Shown here piece after piece: positions 21,004 to 27,517 of a stretch of 64,000 bases of DNA. Location: assembly GCA_030867875.1 (NCBI GenBank), contig JAOWCC010000577.1, forward strand, positions 1,442,660-1,506,659. The letters run 5' to 3'. The translations under genes were made by a program, and so were the position numbers. Origin of the DNA: Actinernus sp. WN-2022. Lineage: Eukaryota; Cnidaria; Anthozoa; Actiniaria; Actinernidae. The notes under the pieces are model-generated. The model had not been told where the DNA came from. It saw nothing but the letters and a program-made list of their open reading frames with translations, and did not search any database. Numbering within the stretch: position 1 is the first letter of the stretch; every line of letters begins with the position of its first letter.

Positions 21004-21591
21004 ACTTCCGACATGAAATACACCGTCCCAGGATCTTCTTCGTCAGCTCTCGTGCTCTGATAGGCCAGTATCGCTGTCGGATGGAAGCTAGTGTACAGCA
21101 AACTCCAAAATGCTTCTCTGTTTCGTGAGTCTGACGGATCAGAAGCTCTGTTAGGTGGGACTGCTTCGGAAGGAGTATTTGATGCTTGGCATCAAATTCC
21201 AAGGGTGGCTTTCCTAGACGTCTTCCTACCCTCACTAGTCCCTTGTCATCAATGAATGGTGATAGGTCGTATAGTGGTGAAGACTTCGGGATGGGGAGTG
21301 GACTTGCCAAGGAATTCATCTCAACTCTATTTCCTTTCTCTAAACTTGATATCTCTGCAGCGAAGTGTTTCTCTTGTTCCCTCTTTACCAACCACAGTTC
21401 AGTTTCTAAGAGCTTTCCTGAAGCCAGTTCTCCGCAATTCATCTTCTTCACCTCGTCATCATGTTTCGCTCGCCAGTTATGGAAGGGTCTTCTTAAGTAC
21501 GCTACCACTGCTCTTAGCCTTTTGAAGTCGGAGAAGTCTTCTATCTTCAGAAAGTCTTCTTGCTTCAAATGGAAATTCAGTTTGAAGCTCT
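21004..21591 (-). pseudogene. BEL/Pao pol: region after RNase H and integrase zinc-binding domain
   Basis: Minus-strand frame open from the Maverick insertion site to the palindromic element. It contains LLETELWLVKREQEKHFAAE, DDKGLVRVGRRL, LPKQSHLTELLIRQTHE and the HHCC integrase finger (HETEKHFG...RYWPIRARELTKK...CISCRKW), all BEL/Pao features. The reading frame is continuous with 44042-44263 across the Maverick and with 16804 across the palindromic element once one copy of each duplication is ignored. The retroelement was therefore in frame at both sites when they were hit. Confidence 0.85.
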
Positions 21592-21597
21592 TGCGCT
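21592..21597. repeat. Target-site duplication TGCGCT, left of Maverick
   Basis: TGCGCT directly before AGTAGTATAGG, repeated at 44047-44052. Confidence 0.92.
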
Positions 21598-21932
21598 AGT
21601 AGTATAGGAGGTCACTATGGGTACAATCCTCTGCCTCCTGATTGGCCCAAACAGGGGGCGTGGCCTAAAACGACGCCATTACGCACGCGGTCCTGTCAAA
21701 GGCCTGTCAATGAACTGGGAACCCAAAGCGAGGCTTCTGATTGGTCGAAAGTTTAGGGGGGTCCCGCCAGGTTCGGCAGGGGGTTGGAAAGGAGACCAAA
21801 GCGAGGCCTGGGATTGGTCGGCAGTTTAGGGGGGTCCCGCCAGGGGTGGAGGGGGGTTTTGTCGGAAGAGAACAAACCCAGGCTCGGGATTGGCGGCCGG
21901 AAAAGACCCCGGGCCGTATAAGAAAGTGAACC
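21598..21932 (+). repeat. Left TIR of the Maverick, with promoter elements
   Basis: 335 bp inverted match to 43712-44046. I can see one difference (GGGCCGTATA versus GTGCCGTATA near 21912). It contains a roughly 75-bp internal repeat and four GATTGG (inverted CCAAT) boxes at 21639, 21739, 21812 and 21888, and ends in a TATAAG box. Each TIR can thus drive the gene next to it. Confidence 0.93.
21888..21922 (+). promoter_or_regulatory. TIR promoter core (ATTGG box plus TATAAG)
   Basis: GATTGG at 21888-21893 and TATAAG at 21917-21922, about 36 bases before the ATG at 21958. The same core faces left in the right TIR (TATAAG on the minus strand near 43727-43722), before the 926-aa gene. Confidence 0.7.
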
Positions 21933-21957
21933 ACCTTTGTAAATTTCAGTGTGAACG

Positions 21958-22641
21958 ATGCCCCCTACGTGCTTTTGTGGGTGTTACGCTAAAGCCGCCA
22001 AAGGATTAGTGGGGACGCCAGAGTGTGTTTACAAGTGTGGACAAACAGCGGATTACAAGTCGAAACCCCCAGTGCTGCCGTGCAGCTTTTATTTTACGGA
22101 GCAAGACCTGCCTTTGGTGAAAGCGGCCATCCCGGTCGGAACTTTATACAATACATTTCCCAAGTGTGGCCACAATTTGTGGATGAAAGTGGGGGTGAGC
22201 CGAAGTGAAAAAAATCCGAACCGCGTGTTCTTCACGTGCACGGCGCCGTCGCCCAACCCGAAGTGTGAGTTTCCGCTGGGATTTATGTGGGCCGGCCCCC
22301 CGGCAGAACCTATTGGACCCCCACCCCCTAAGAAAGCACAATACTACGCATCGCCATGGACGTCACAGGCCCCCCAAGAAAAGCCACCCGCCGCTTGGAT
22401 CAATCCCAACGCCGCTACGCCTCTTACGGGTCCCCCCGTAGAGAGTCTACAGTGTCCCCCGAGGGGTCCCCCGGCGGGGCCCCCGGCGGGGAATGTGTGG
22501 AGCCCGGCAGAGACGTCCTCCGGACCCCCCACTGGTACAACGGCCGAGGGTCCCCCGCCCTCCCCACCCCCTATAGACATCCCGACAACGAGCCGATCCC
22601 CTCAGGCTCGCTACCAGCCCCACGCGAGCTATTGTTACTGA
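21958..22641 (+). CDS. Zinc-finger (GRF-like) protein with Pro-rich tail
   Basis: First ATG after the TIR promoter. Residues 1-45 are Cys-rich (CFCGCYAKAAKG, ECVYKCGQ). Residues about 70-115 read FPKCGHNLWMKVGVSRSEKN then RVFFTC and CEFPLGFMW, which resembles a GRF zinc finger (C, then RVFFTC, then C.F..W). GRF fingers bind single-stranded DNA in topoisomerase and nuclease partners (family knowledge). From about residue 120 it is Pro/Gly-rich low complexity that overlaps the next gene in another frame. That tail may be untranslated if the transcript is spliced into the 22356-23189 frame. It is the first gene of the rightward early unit. Confidence 0.6.
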   Translation: MPPTCFCGCYAKAAKGLVGTPECVYKCGQTADYKSKPPVLPCSFYFTEQDLPLVKAAIPVGTLYNTFPKCGHNLWMKVGVSRSEKNPNRVFFTCTAPSPNPKCEFPLGFMWAGPPAEPIGPPPPKKAQYYASPWTSQAPQEKPPAAWINPNAATPLTGPPVESLQCPPRGPPAGPPAGNVWSPAETSSGPPTGTTAEGPPPSPPPIDIPTTSRSPQARYQPHASYCY

Positions 22642-23189
22642 ACCAAGAAGACCTAGATTTGGGGGACATGCCGGACAACCGGGATTTACCCGCCCTAAAA
22701 GCCGGGTGGGCTTTGCACAAAACGCTCTACGTCATGACGTGCATCCGGGAATGCATGCGAGAACGTGGCCGTCACTGCGAGGGGTGTCACTACAGTCAAC
22801 AGAGTCAACAGGACGAACGTTACCATTCCTGTTTATGGTCTTTTTCCGAGGAAAGCTTTACCGAGCGCGTGGCAAAGGCCCGGTCTCTTATTACCCTAGA
22901 GGCTCTACGGGCTACGGGCTACCGGGCTTTGCATAGTTTGCACCTCTCGGGGATTATTGCTCCCCTTACGTATACCGTGTTTGAACAGCTGCAAAAACTA
23001 AAGGAGGCCGAGATTTACGAGGTCTACAAACGGTATTATTTTGAAGAAATCGAAGACCCTACCATTACGTACAAGAACCGAATTTGGCATGCGTTAGGCC
23101 AGGCTTTAATTTACGAAGACAATCCCCAGGACTATGTGGAAATTGGAGTATTAACCCTTGTGGCTTTATTGGATTCAACCACTATGTAA
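22356..23189 (+). CDS. Cys/His-motif accessory protein of unknown function
   Basis: The frame overlaps the preceding gene by 286 bases in a different phase. The first ~90 residues are low-complexity (Pro/Gly/Ser, GC-rich DNA). The folded-looking part starts near LLLNQEDLDLGDMPDNRD and includes CIRECMRERGRHCEGCHYSQ, where a C-x2-C-H...SQ...H-x-C pattern (ending YHSCLW) suggests a small metal-binding site. A helical, aromatic C-terminal half follows (IYEVYKRYYFEEIEDP). AATAAA lies at about 23199-23204, just after the stop. The overlap suggests that both frames share one promoter and that this one is reached by splicing, leaky scanning or frameshifting. The family is not recognised with confidence. 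Confidence 0.6.
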   Translation: MDVTGPPRKATRRLDQSQRRYASYGSPRRESTVSPEGSPGGAPGGECVEPGRDVLRTPHWYNGRGSPALPTPYRHPDNEPIPSGSLPAPRELLLLNQEDLDLGDMPDNRDLPALKAGWALHKTLYVMTCIRECMRERGRHCEGCHYSQQSQQDERYHSCLWSFSEESFTERVAKARSLITLEALRATGYRALHSLHLSGIIAPLTYTVFEQLQKLKEAEIYEVYKRYYFEEIEDPTITYKNRIWHALGQALIYEDNPQDYVEIGVLTLVALLDSTTM

Positions 23190-23198
23190 TTGGAGACA

Positions 23199-23204
23199 AT
23201 AAAA
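23199..23204 (+). terminator. Polyadenylation signal for left-end genes
   Basis: AATAAA about ten bases after the stop at 23189. Confidence 0.6.
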
Positions 23205-23442
23205 GAGACTTTTGTTTGAGTAAAAACAACTTTGTTTTTGTTAATTAAAAATAAAATACATGGTGGCGTGGCCCATTTCAGGCACACCAAATTAATTAAT
23301 TAATACATGTATTTAATAAAATATCAGGTATCCTTTCAACCAACAAAAATGTATTAATAAAAAACAATTAAAAAATATTTACATATATACAGGCCATCCC
23401 GTGGGCCCATTCAAGAGAGAGAAAATATCCGTTGAGAAAAAA

Positions 23443-23695
23443 GTGGACTAATCGCCCTAGTATTTACGAAATTTTGAAAAGTGGGCTAATCGCCCTAGTA
23501 TTTATGAAATTTTGAAAAGTGGGCTAATCGCCCTAGTATTTATGAAATAGAAAAAGGGGGCTAATCGCCCTAGTATTTATGAAATAGAAAAAGTGGGCTA
23601 ATCGCCCTAGTATTTATGAAATAGAAAAAGTGGGCTAATCGCCCTAGTATTTATGAAATAGAAATTTTGAAAAAGGGGCTAATTGCCCTAATAAG
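23443..23695. repeat. Tandem array, seven units of about 37 bp
   Basis: Unit core GGGCTAATCGCCCTAGTATT continuing TATGAAAT, with spacer AGAAAAAGT or TTTGAAAAGT; the last unit is degenerate. Five units contain CTAGTATTTAT exactly and unit 1 has CTAGTATTTAC. The string also forms the TATA region of the leftward promoter at 25565-25574. It lies just beyond the 3' end of the leftward RING-like gene. Confidence 0.88.
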
Positions 23696-24014
23696 TTTTT
23701 AAAAATTTAGAAAAAAAGAGAAGAACTTCCCGTGGCATAATTTTTTTAAAAACTAATCCATAATGTTGTTGGTACTGGCAATCGATTGGTAAAACAACAA
23801 TGCCAAAAACGGTCCCATGGTGAAAGAGAATTAGGCTCCCCGCTTTTATGTAAAATAGGTGGTAGAATTTTGACTGGCAAAAATAGCACCGTGGGACTTC
23901 ATTTCTACTCAGAAATTTAGAGATCCTGGAGATCAAACAGGCGGCACACACAGTTCTCCTACAACAGGGTAGAGGTGGCAATATATCCTCCTGGACTGCG
24001 TTACATTTGAAACA
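23688..24014 (-). CDS. Alternative terminal exon B: RING-like zinc-binding module
   Basis: Exon begins at 24014, after a minus-strand splice acceptor (T-rich tract ending TTTTTTTAG). It opens with Cys-x2-Cys (CFKCNAVQ), followed by LPPLPCCRRTVCAACLIS and CYFC. That is a C-x2-C...CC-x4-C-x2-C...C-x2-C pattern like a RING/treble-clef ubiquitin-ligase finger, with Cys in the usual His position. A conserved hydrophobic half follows (FYIKAGSLILFHHGTVFGIV). It is a paralogue of exon A at 24388-24111 and starts in the same codon phase, so it could be used instead of A behind the shared leader exons at 25433-25157. The role as ubiquitin ligase is inference. Confidence 0.6.
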   Translation of the reverse strand, partial: CFKCNAVQEDILPPLPCCRRTVCAACLISRISKFLSRNEVPRCYFCQSKFYHLFYIKAGSLILFHHGTVFGIVVLPIDCQYQQHYGLVFKKIMPREVLLFFSKFLKTY

Positions 24015-24106
24015 CTAAAAAAATAAAAAATAAAAATTTAGGCCTAATTTATGCCACGGGAGGAACTTCAGGAAACAGGAAAATTTCAATGGCGTAAACT
24101 TTTCCT

Positions 24107-24388
24107 TTACCGAGGGTAAACAAGATCATAACGTCGACTAAAGCGTTCTTTTAGGGGTAAAGTTATGCACCCAAATGTGATGCCATGACGAAACATTATA
24201 ATGGAACCCGCTCTGACATAGAATGGATGTCTCATTCTTGTAGCACAATAAAAACATTCGGGGTGCCCCTCTTTGCTCAGGTCCGGTTTCAACAGCCCAA
24301 CAAAGCATGAGGGGCATATTGTTTCGCCACAACAAGGCATAGGAGGCAACTGTTGTTGTTGTTCTGGCAGATGGCCACAGTTCACACA
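24107..24388 (-). CDS. Alternative terminal exon A: RING-like zinc-binding module
   Basis: Starts at 24388 after a splice acceptor (ATTTTTTCTAG). The product reads CVNCGHLPEQ..., LPPMPCCGETICPSCF and CFYC, with the same cysteine layout as exon B. The tail FYVRAGSIIMFRHGITFG then YDLVYPR is followed by a TAA that lies within the sequence CGGTAAAG, itself a possible splice donor (exon end 24111). If read to the stop it is a terminal exon. If the donor is used, the phase does not suit exon B, so A and B look mutually exclusive. Cys spacing is RING-like but no His is in the canonical place. Confidence 0.62.
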   Translation of the reverse strand, partial: CVNCGHLPEQQQQLPPMPCCGETICPSCFVGLLKPDLSKEGHPECFYCATRMRHPFYVRAGSIIMFRHGITFGCITLPLKERFSRRYDLVYPR

Positions 24389-24410
24389 CTAGAAAAAATA
24401 TAATAGGAAT

Positions 24411-24800
24411 TTAACACTCGATGTGGAAGAAAAGCTTACGCCACGGAAATCTGCCCCACCCCTCGTGATCCACTTGAGAATAAACGGGGTGGTGAGGGCA
24501 GCGCTTATAAATAATTCCTACGTTACAGTGGCGTTGGCACACTGTTTTATTCGAATGGCAAATACGGCACCACCGGTAGGTAAATTCCGTCAGCGGTTCT
24601 ATAAACATGACGGCGTTGACTGGGTCCATTCCCCAAAAGCGCTTGTTATGGGGTAGTTCCTGGAAACTGTTGTCCCAACAGTATACTGACTCAAACTCCC
24701 ATGTATCCAGGCAGGTAATTAGCAAAAGGGTGGGAATTTTTTTTTTTATGCTTGGTTTTCCTCTTGTCTGCCCTCTGTTGGCCACAGACGTAAGCCCCAA
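24411..24800 (-). CDS. Cys/His-rich frame of the leftward gene (exon limits unresolved)
   Basis: The open frame contains YRWCRICHSNKTVCQRHC and YKRCPHHPVY, a cluster of Cys and His able to bind zinc, preceded by aromatic sequence (TCLDTWEFESVYCWDN). The apparent start is not an ATG, and the upstream part crosses an 11-A tract (minus strand; 24737-24747), so the real 5' boundary is uncertain. A splice donor (GGC then GTAAGC) lies near 24427. It probably is another optional exon of the transcription unit that starts near 25540. No known family is recognised. Confidence 0.4.
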   Translation of the reverse strand: MGLTSVANRGQTRGKPSIKKKIPTLLLITCLDTWEFESVYCWDNSFQELPHNKRFWGMDPVNAVMFIEPLTEFTYRWCRICHSNKTVCQRHCNVGIIYKRCPHHPVYSQVDHEGWGRFPWRKLFFHIEC

Positions 24801-25156
24801 TCCGTGCTATTACTTCCATTGGCAACCCAAATTGTCTTTAAAAAAGTGCGTGGTATAGATAGTGGACATCCTTCAGGTCTGTAGCGACAGGTAAAAAAGT
24901 CTGTTCGGAAAAGAAAAAAATTTAAAAATAAAAATAAAAAAATAAAAACACCGAATAATGTTTTAGAGAAATTAGTTCGCTAGAGGCGCTCTGACAAGAG
25001 CGGAGATCCCCCCGGTGGGACCTCGAGAAAATCCTATAAAAATTAACCAAAACTTTACTCAATGGGGAAATTTTGCCAATAAAATGAACGGCCCTGTGAA
25101 GCAGTGACCGAACGTTAACACTGTTTTAGGGAGGTGGGAGAACATCAACAACTTAC

Positions 25157-25192
25157 TTGAGCCAGGTTGAGTGTGGGTACGCCTCGGATATT
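25157..25192 (-). CDS. Leader exon 4 of leftward RING-like gene (36 nt)
   Basis: Bounded by acceptor TTTTTCTAG and donor GTAAGT. It encodes twelve residues (NIRGVPTLNLAQ) in phase with exon 3 and ends on a codon boundary, matching the phase in which exons A (24388) and B (24014) begin. Further acceptors (25121 and 25094) and a donor (25058) suggest more optional micro-exons downstream. Confidence 0.6.
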
Positions 25193-25258
25193 CTAGAAAA
25201 ACAAAAGAAAAATTAGCGGCGGTATTCCTAGGCAAAAAGAAAGTCAGCAGGATAGTAC

Positions 25259-25310
25259 CTCCATCTCTCGAATGAGCCTACGGACAGCCATAGCGTCGTT
25301 GTTGTTTTGT
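25259..25310 (-). CDS. Leader exon 3 with the start codon (52 nt)
   Basis: Acceptor TTTCTACAG at 25311 and donor GTACTA at 25258. It contains the first ATG of the spliced leader (25291-25289), giving eleven residues (MAVRRLIREME) to the exon end, phase 0. The intron to exon 4 is 66 nt. Confidence 0.6.
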
Positions 25311-25398
25311 CTGTAGAAATAAAAAGGAAAAACAAAAGAAGAAAAGATTAGTAAATCCCTAGGTTGAATTTCCAGAGAGAATTTTGTGTAAAATTCAC

Positions 25399-25433
25399 CT
25401 TGTTCTTGTCTCTGTGGTTGTCTTGTTGTTTGA
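25399..25433 (-). other. Leader exon 2 (35 nt, untranslated)
   Basis: Bounded by acceptor TTTCCTCAG and donor GTGAAT. No ATG. The introns on either side (25521-25434 and 25398-25311) are both exactly 88 nt and clearly related in sequence, each with a TTACTAATC branch-point-like site and a TTTTTCCTTTTTATTTC pyrimidine tract. The exon-intron unit appears to have been tandemly duplicated. Confidence 0.62.
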
Positions 25434-25521
25434 CTGAGGAAATAAAAAGGAAAAAACCAAAAAAGAAAAGATTAGTAAGGCCTCAGGTTGAATTCCAAGA
25501 GAAAATTTTGTGTAAACTTAC

Positions 25522-25545
25522 CGGTTGAGTGGCTGGTTCAACTGT
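25522..25545 (-). other. Leader exon 1 (about 20-25 nt, untranslated)
   Basis: Ends with donor CAACCG then GTAAGT at 25521. It lies just downstream of the ATAAATA box at 25568-25574, so the 5' end is expected near 25540-25545. The exact start is not visible. Confidence 0.5.
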
Positions 25546-25564
25546 GCCGAAGATAGTTTGGGGC

Positions 25565-25654
25565 TAGTATTTATGGGGCAAAGGCTGGGCTGTGATTGGT
25601 GCATTAAGCTCGGCCTACGATTGGTTTGCTAAGCGGAGCGAGCGCTGTGATTGG
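25565..25654 (-). promoter_or_regulatory. Leftward early promoter: ATAAATA box with three CCAAT boxes
   Basis: On the minus strand ATAAATA (25574-25568) is preceded by CCAATC at 25654-25649, 25624-25619 and 25599-25594. CCAAT arrays bind NF-Y in animals (family knowledge). The same design occurs in the TIRs and before the POLB gene. Confidence 0.68.
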
Positions 25655-26300
25655 CGGGTCATTCGATCCGAAATTGGCTCGAATTCGTTTTCAGTGGATT
25701 TTTGGTTTTTGACTCTCAAAATTCACCCCCAAAACAGTCCTGAAATGGTCTAAAATTTTTGCTGGAATTAGCCATCCAGGGTTTCTAATTTTTCCACTAT
25801 TTTTTTCGTCTTCGGCGACCCGGGAAAGGGTTCCTTTTACTGCCAAAACCTCGTACACGCTGAATCAGGAATCGAGAGCGCGCGCCTTTGCATCACGCCA
25901 CTTTCATTCACGAGAATCTAAACTGGGATAAACCGGTTAGACTAGTTTTCCACCAATCAGGAGCCGTGCGTCTTTACCTTACAAAATCTCATTCATGAGA
26001 GGCTCCTAAACTGGGATAAACCGGTTGGACTAGTTTTTGTTTACCTAGCTGGGCGCGTTTGTCGAGGGGATTTAGGTTTTAGGATTTAGGAGCTCAGAAA
26101 AGACGTTTAGAGAACGCAAAATGATTACGGCTTAAAGAAGGAAGGAAGAAGGGTTCCCCCCGGGGTGGGGCGAGATAATTTTGAAGAACAAGGGGTAGGG
26201 GGAGGGGTTTTTCAGAGGATTCTTAGACCCCAGGTGTTCAAGTCGAACCAAAAGCGGATCGAATTCCACCACTCACAAGCCGTGCTCCTTCTAAAGGAAC
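25655..26300. promoter_or_regulatory. Divergent control region between leftward and rightward early genes
   Basis: No gene. It holds a direct repeat of about 50 bp (25912-25957 and 25989-26037) sharing AACTGGGATAAACCGGTT and GACTAGTTTT. One CCAATC box is at 25953. A TTAGG-rich stretch lies at about 26068-26090. It could be an enhancer or an origin-like block; there is no direct evidence for either. Confidence 0.5.
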
Positions 26301-26356
26301 CAATCATCGGCCGAGAAAAAGGCACCAATCAGAGAACAGTGAAAAAAAAATATAAG
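26300..26356 (+). promoter_or_regulatory. Rightward promoter of POLB gene: two CCAAT boxes and TATAAG
   Basis: CCAATC at 26300-26305 and 26325-26330, then TATAAG at 26351-26356, 38 bases before the ATG at 26394. Confidence 0.7.
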
Positions 26357-26393
26357 GAAGCGATGCATTTTGATTTGGGTTAGTGTGAGCACG

Positions 26394-27146
26394 ATGGACT
26401 CTTGGAATTATCTAGATGAAGAAGGCAACCCAGTCATCACTACCCTCGAAGAAGAGGCCTCGCCGCCTCATCCCTCCCCGGGTGGAGACCCGGTGGGAGA
26501 CCCGGGGGGAGACCCAGAGGACGAGCTCGCGTACGAAGAAATAAACCCCTACAACGCGGATGATTTGTACGCCTTCCTGGAGGATGTGAATTTCCCCCCG
26601 GGGGTAGACTATCCTTTCTCCTCGCAAGAAGCATTTACATTCCCCGAGATGGAGACTCTAGAAGACGACATTACCGAGGAGGAAGTAGAAAGACTCGTCG
26701 CTGTGCTGAACCTCCCCGCCGTGCTTCCGGAAGTGACGGACCAAGACCTGGAAAGTTTATTTCGTTCAAACTATTGGCAAAAACGATCCCTCAACCTGTT
26801 GTGGGGAAAAGGCGTGGCAAATCCCCCACAGACAGAGAACGAGGACCACGAGGAGGACTACGAGGAGGACAACGAGGACGATTTTGATCCGGACAATTGT
26901 CTCCACGCCCTATTTCCCGACGGCAAACGAGTGAGTGAGCAGCAGGGAGGTGGGAAAAGGAAAAAAAACAGCGCCGCCGCCGATGCCGTGGAGGATGAGG
27001 AGGAGGAGGAGGATGAGGAGGAGGAGGAGGAGGAGGAAGTCTTTGAACTCCTACAAACACGGTCCAGAGCGTGCAGAAAATTTAAGACGACCTGTAAGGA
27101 CTACGAACTACGAATAAGGACGCGATCCCGCGCGACTCTGCCCGAG
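26394..27146 (+). CDS. POLB exon 1: acidic N-terminal extension
   Basis: ATG at 26394; the frame further left starts with a non-ATG codon. 251 residues, strongly acidic, with Pro/Gly/Asp repeats (GGDPVGDPGGDPEDE), a central helical part (FPEMETLEDDITEEEVERLV) and a long Glu/Asp run near residues 200-220. It ends in basic/hydrophobic sequence (TTCKDYELRIRTRSRATLPE) that resembles the segment just before the conserved N-terminal domain of other Polinton polymerases. The exon ends at donor GAG/GTAAGG, phase 0. Without splicing it would run ten more residues to a stop at 27176. The acidic part may contact the DNA-end protein or act in transcription; that is speculation. Confidence 0.7.
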
Positions 27147-27517
27147 GTAAGGATTGACTACACTATTTTGGCATGACGTCACAACGCGCGCGCGAGGTGG
27201 TGCATAGCGTTAAATCTCCTGTTGCAAGAGGCAGGGGTTCAAGCGCCAAGCGCACGGGGTTCGATTCCCCGTGAGGAAATCCAATTTTTTCTTTTTTTTT
27301 TTCCTTTTTTTCTTTTTCTTCTTGATCTTCTCTAGCTGGACTACACTTTTTTATTTATTATTTTATTTTATTTTAAATTTAAATTTTTGAATTTATTTTG
27401 TCAATTTTTTCAATTTTTTATTTTTTTAAATTTATTTTTTAAAATTTATTTATGTATTATTTATTTATTTTATTTTATTTTATTTATTTATTTTATGTAT
27501 TATTGTTTGATGGACAG
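27147..27517 (+). other. POLB intron, 371 nt, T-rich
   Basis: Donor GTAAGG at 27147, then a very T-rich tract, then acceptor TTTGATGGACAG ending at 27517. Both sides are phase 0. The intron contains a tRNA-like segment (27194-27280). The residues encoded by a would-be Met inside the intron are a translation of the T-rich tract, which supports its being intronic. Confidence 0.7.
27198..27280 (+). other. tRNA-like sequence inside the POLB intron
   Basis: A-box-like TGGTGCATAGCGTTAAATC is followed by an anticodon-arm-like hairpin (CCTGT/GCAGG), a variable-arm-like hairpin (GCGC-CAA-GCGC) and a perfect T-arm (ACGGGGTTCGATTCCCCGT with B box GGTTCGATTCC). Long T runs then follow, as at Pol III terminators. 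This order resembles a class II (Leu/Ser) tRNA. The acceptor stem does not pair and the anticodon loop is one base too long, so it is a tRNA relic or SINE head rather than a working tRNA. Confidence 0.45.

Noticed and set aside
21617..21929. Open frames of about 60-75 residues inside both Maverick TIRs, on both strands
   Set aside because: They come from GC-rich repeats that also hold the promoter elements; the reading frames lie upstream of the TATAAG box.
23443..23695. CRISPR-like array
   Set aside because: Units are direct tandem copies without distinct spacers, in an animal-type element.
27198..27280. Functional tRNA gene
   Set aside because: The acceptor stem does not pair and the anticodon loop is irregular; kept only as a tRNA-like relic.
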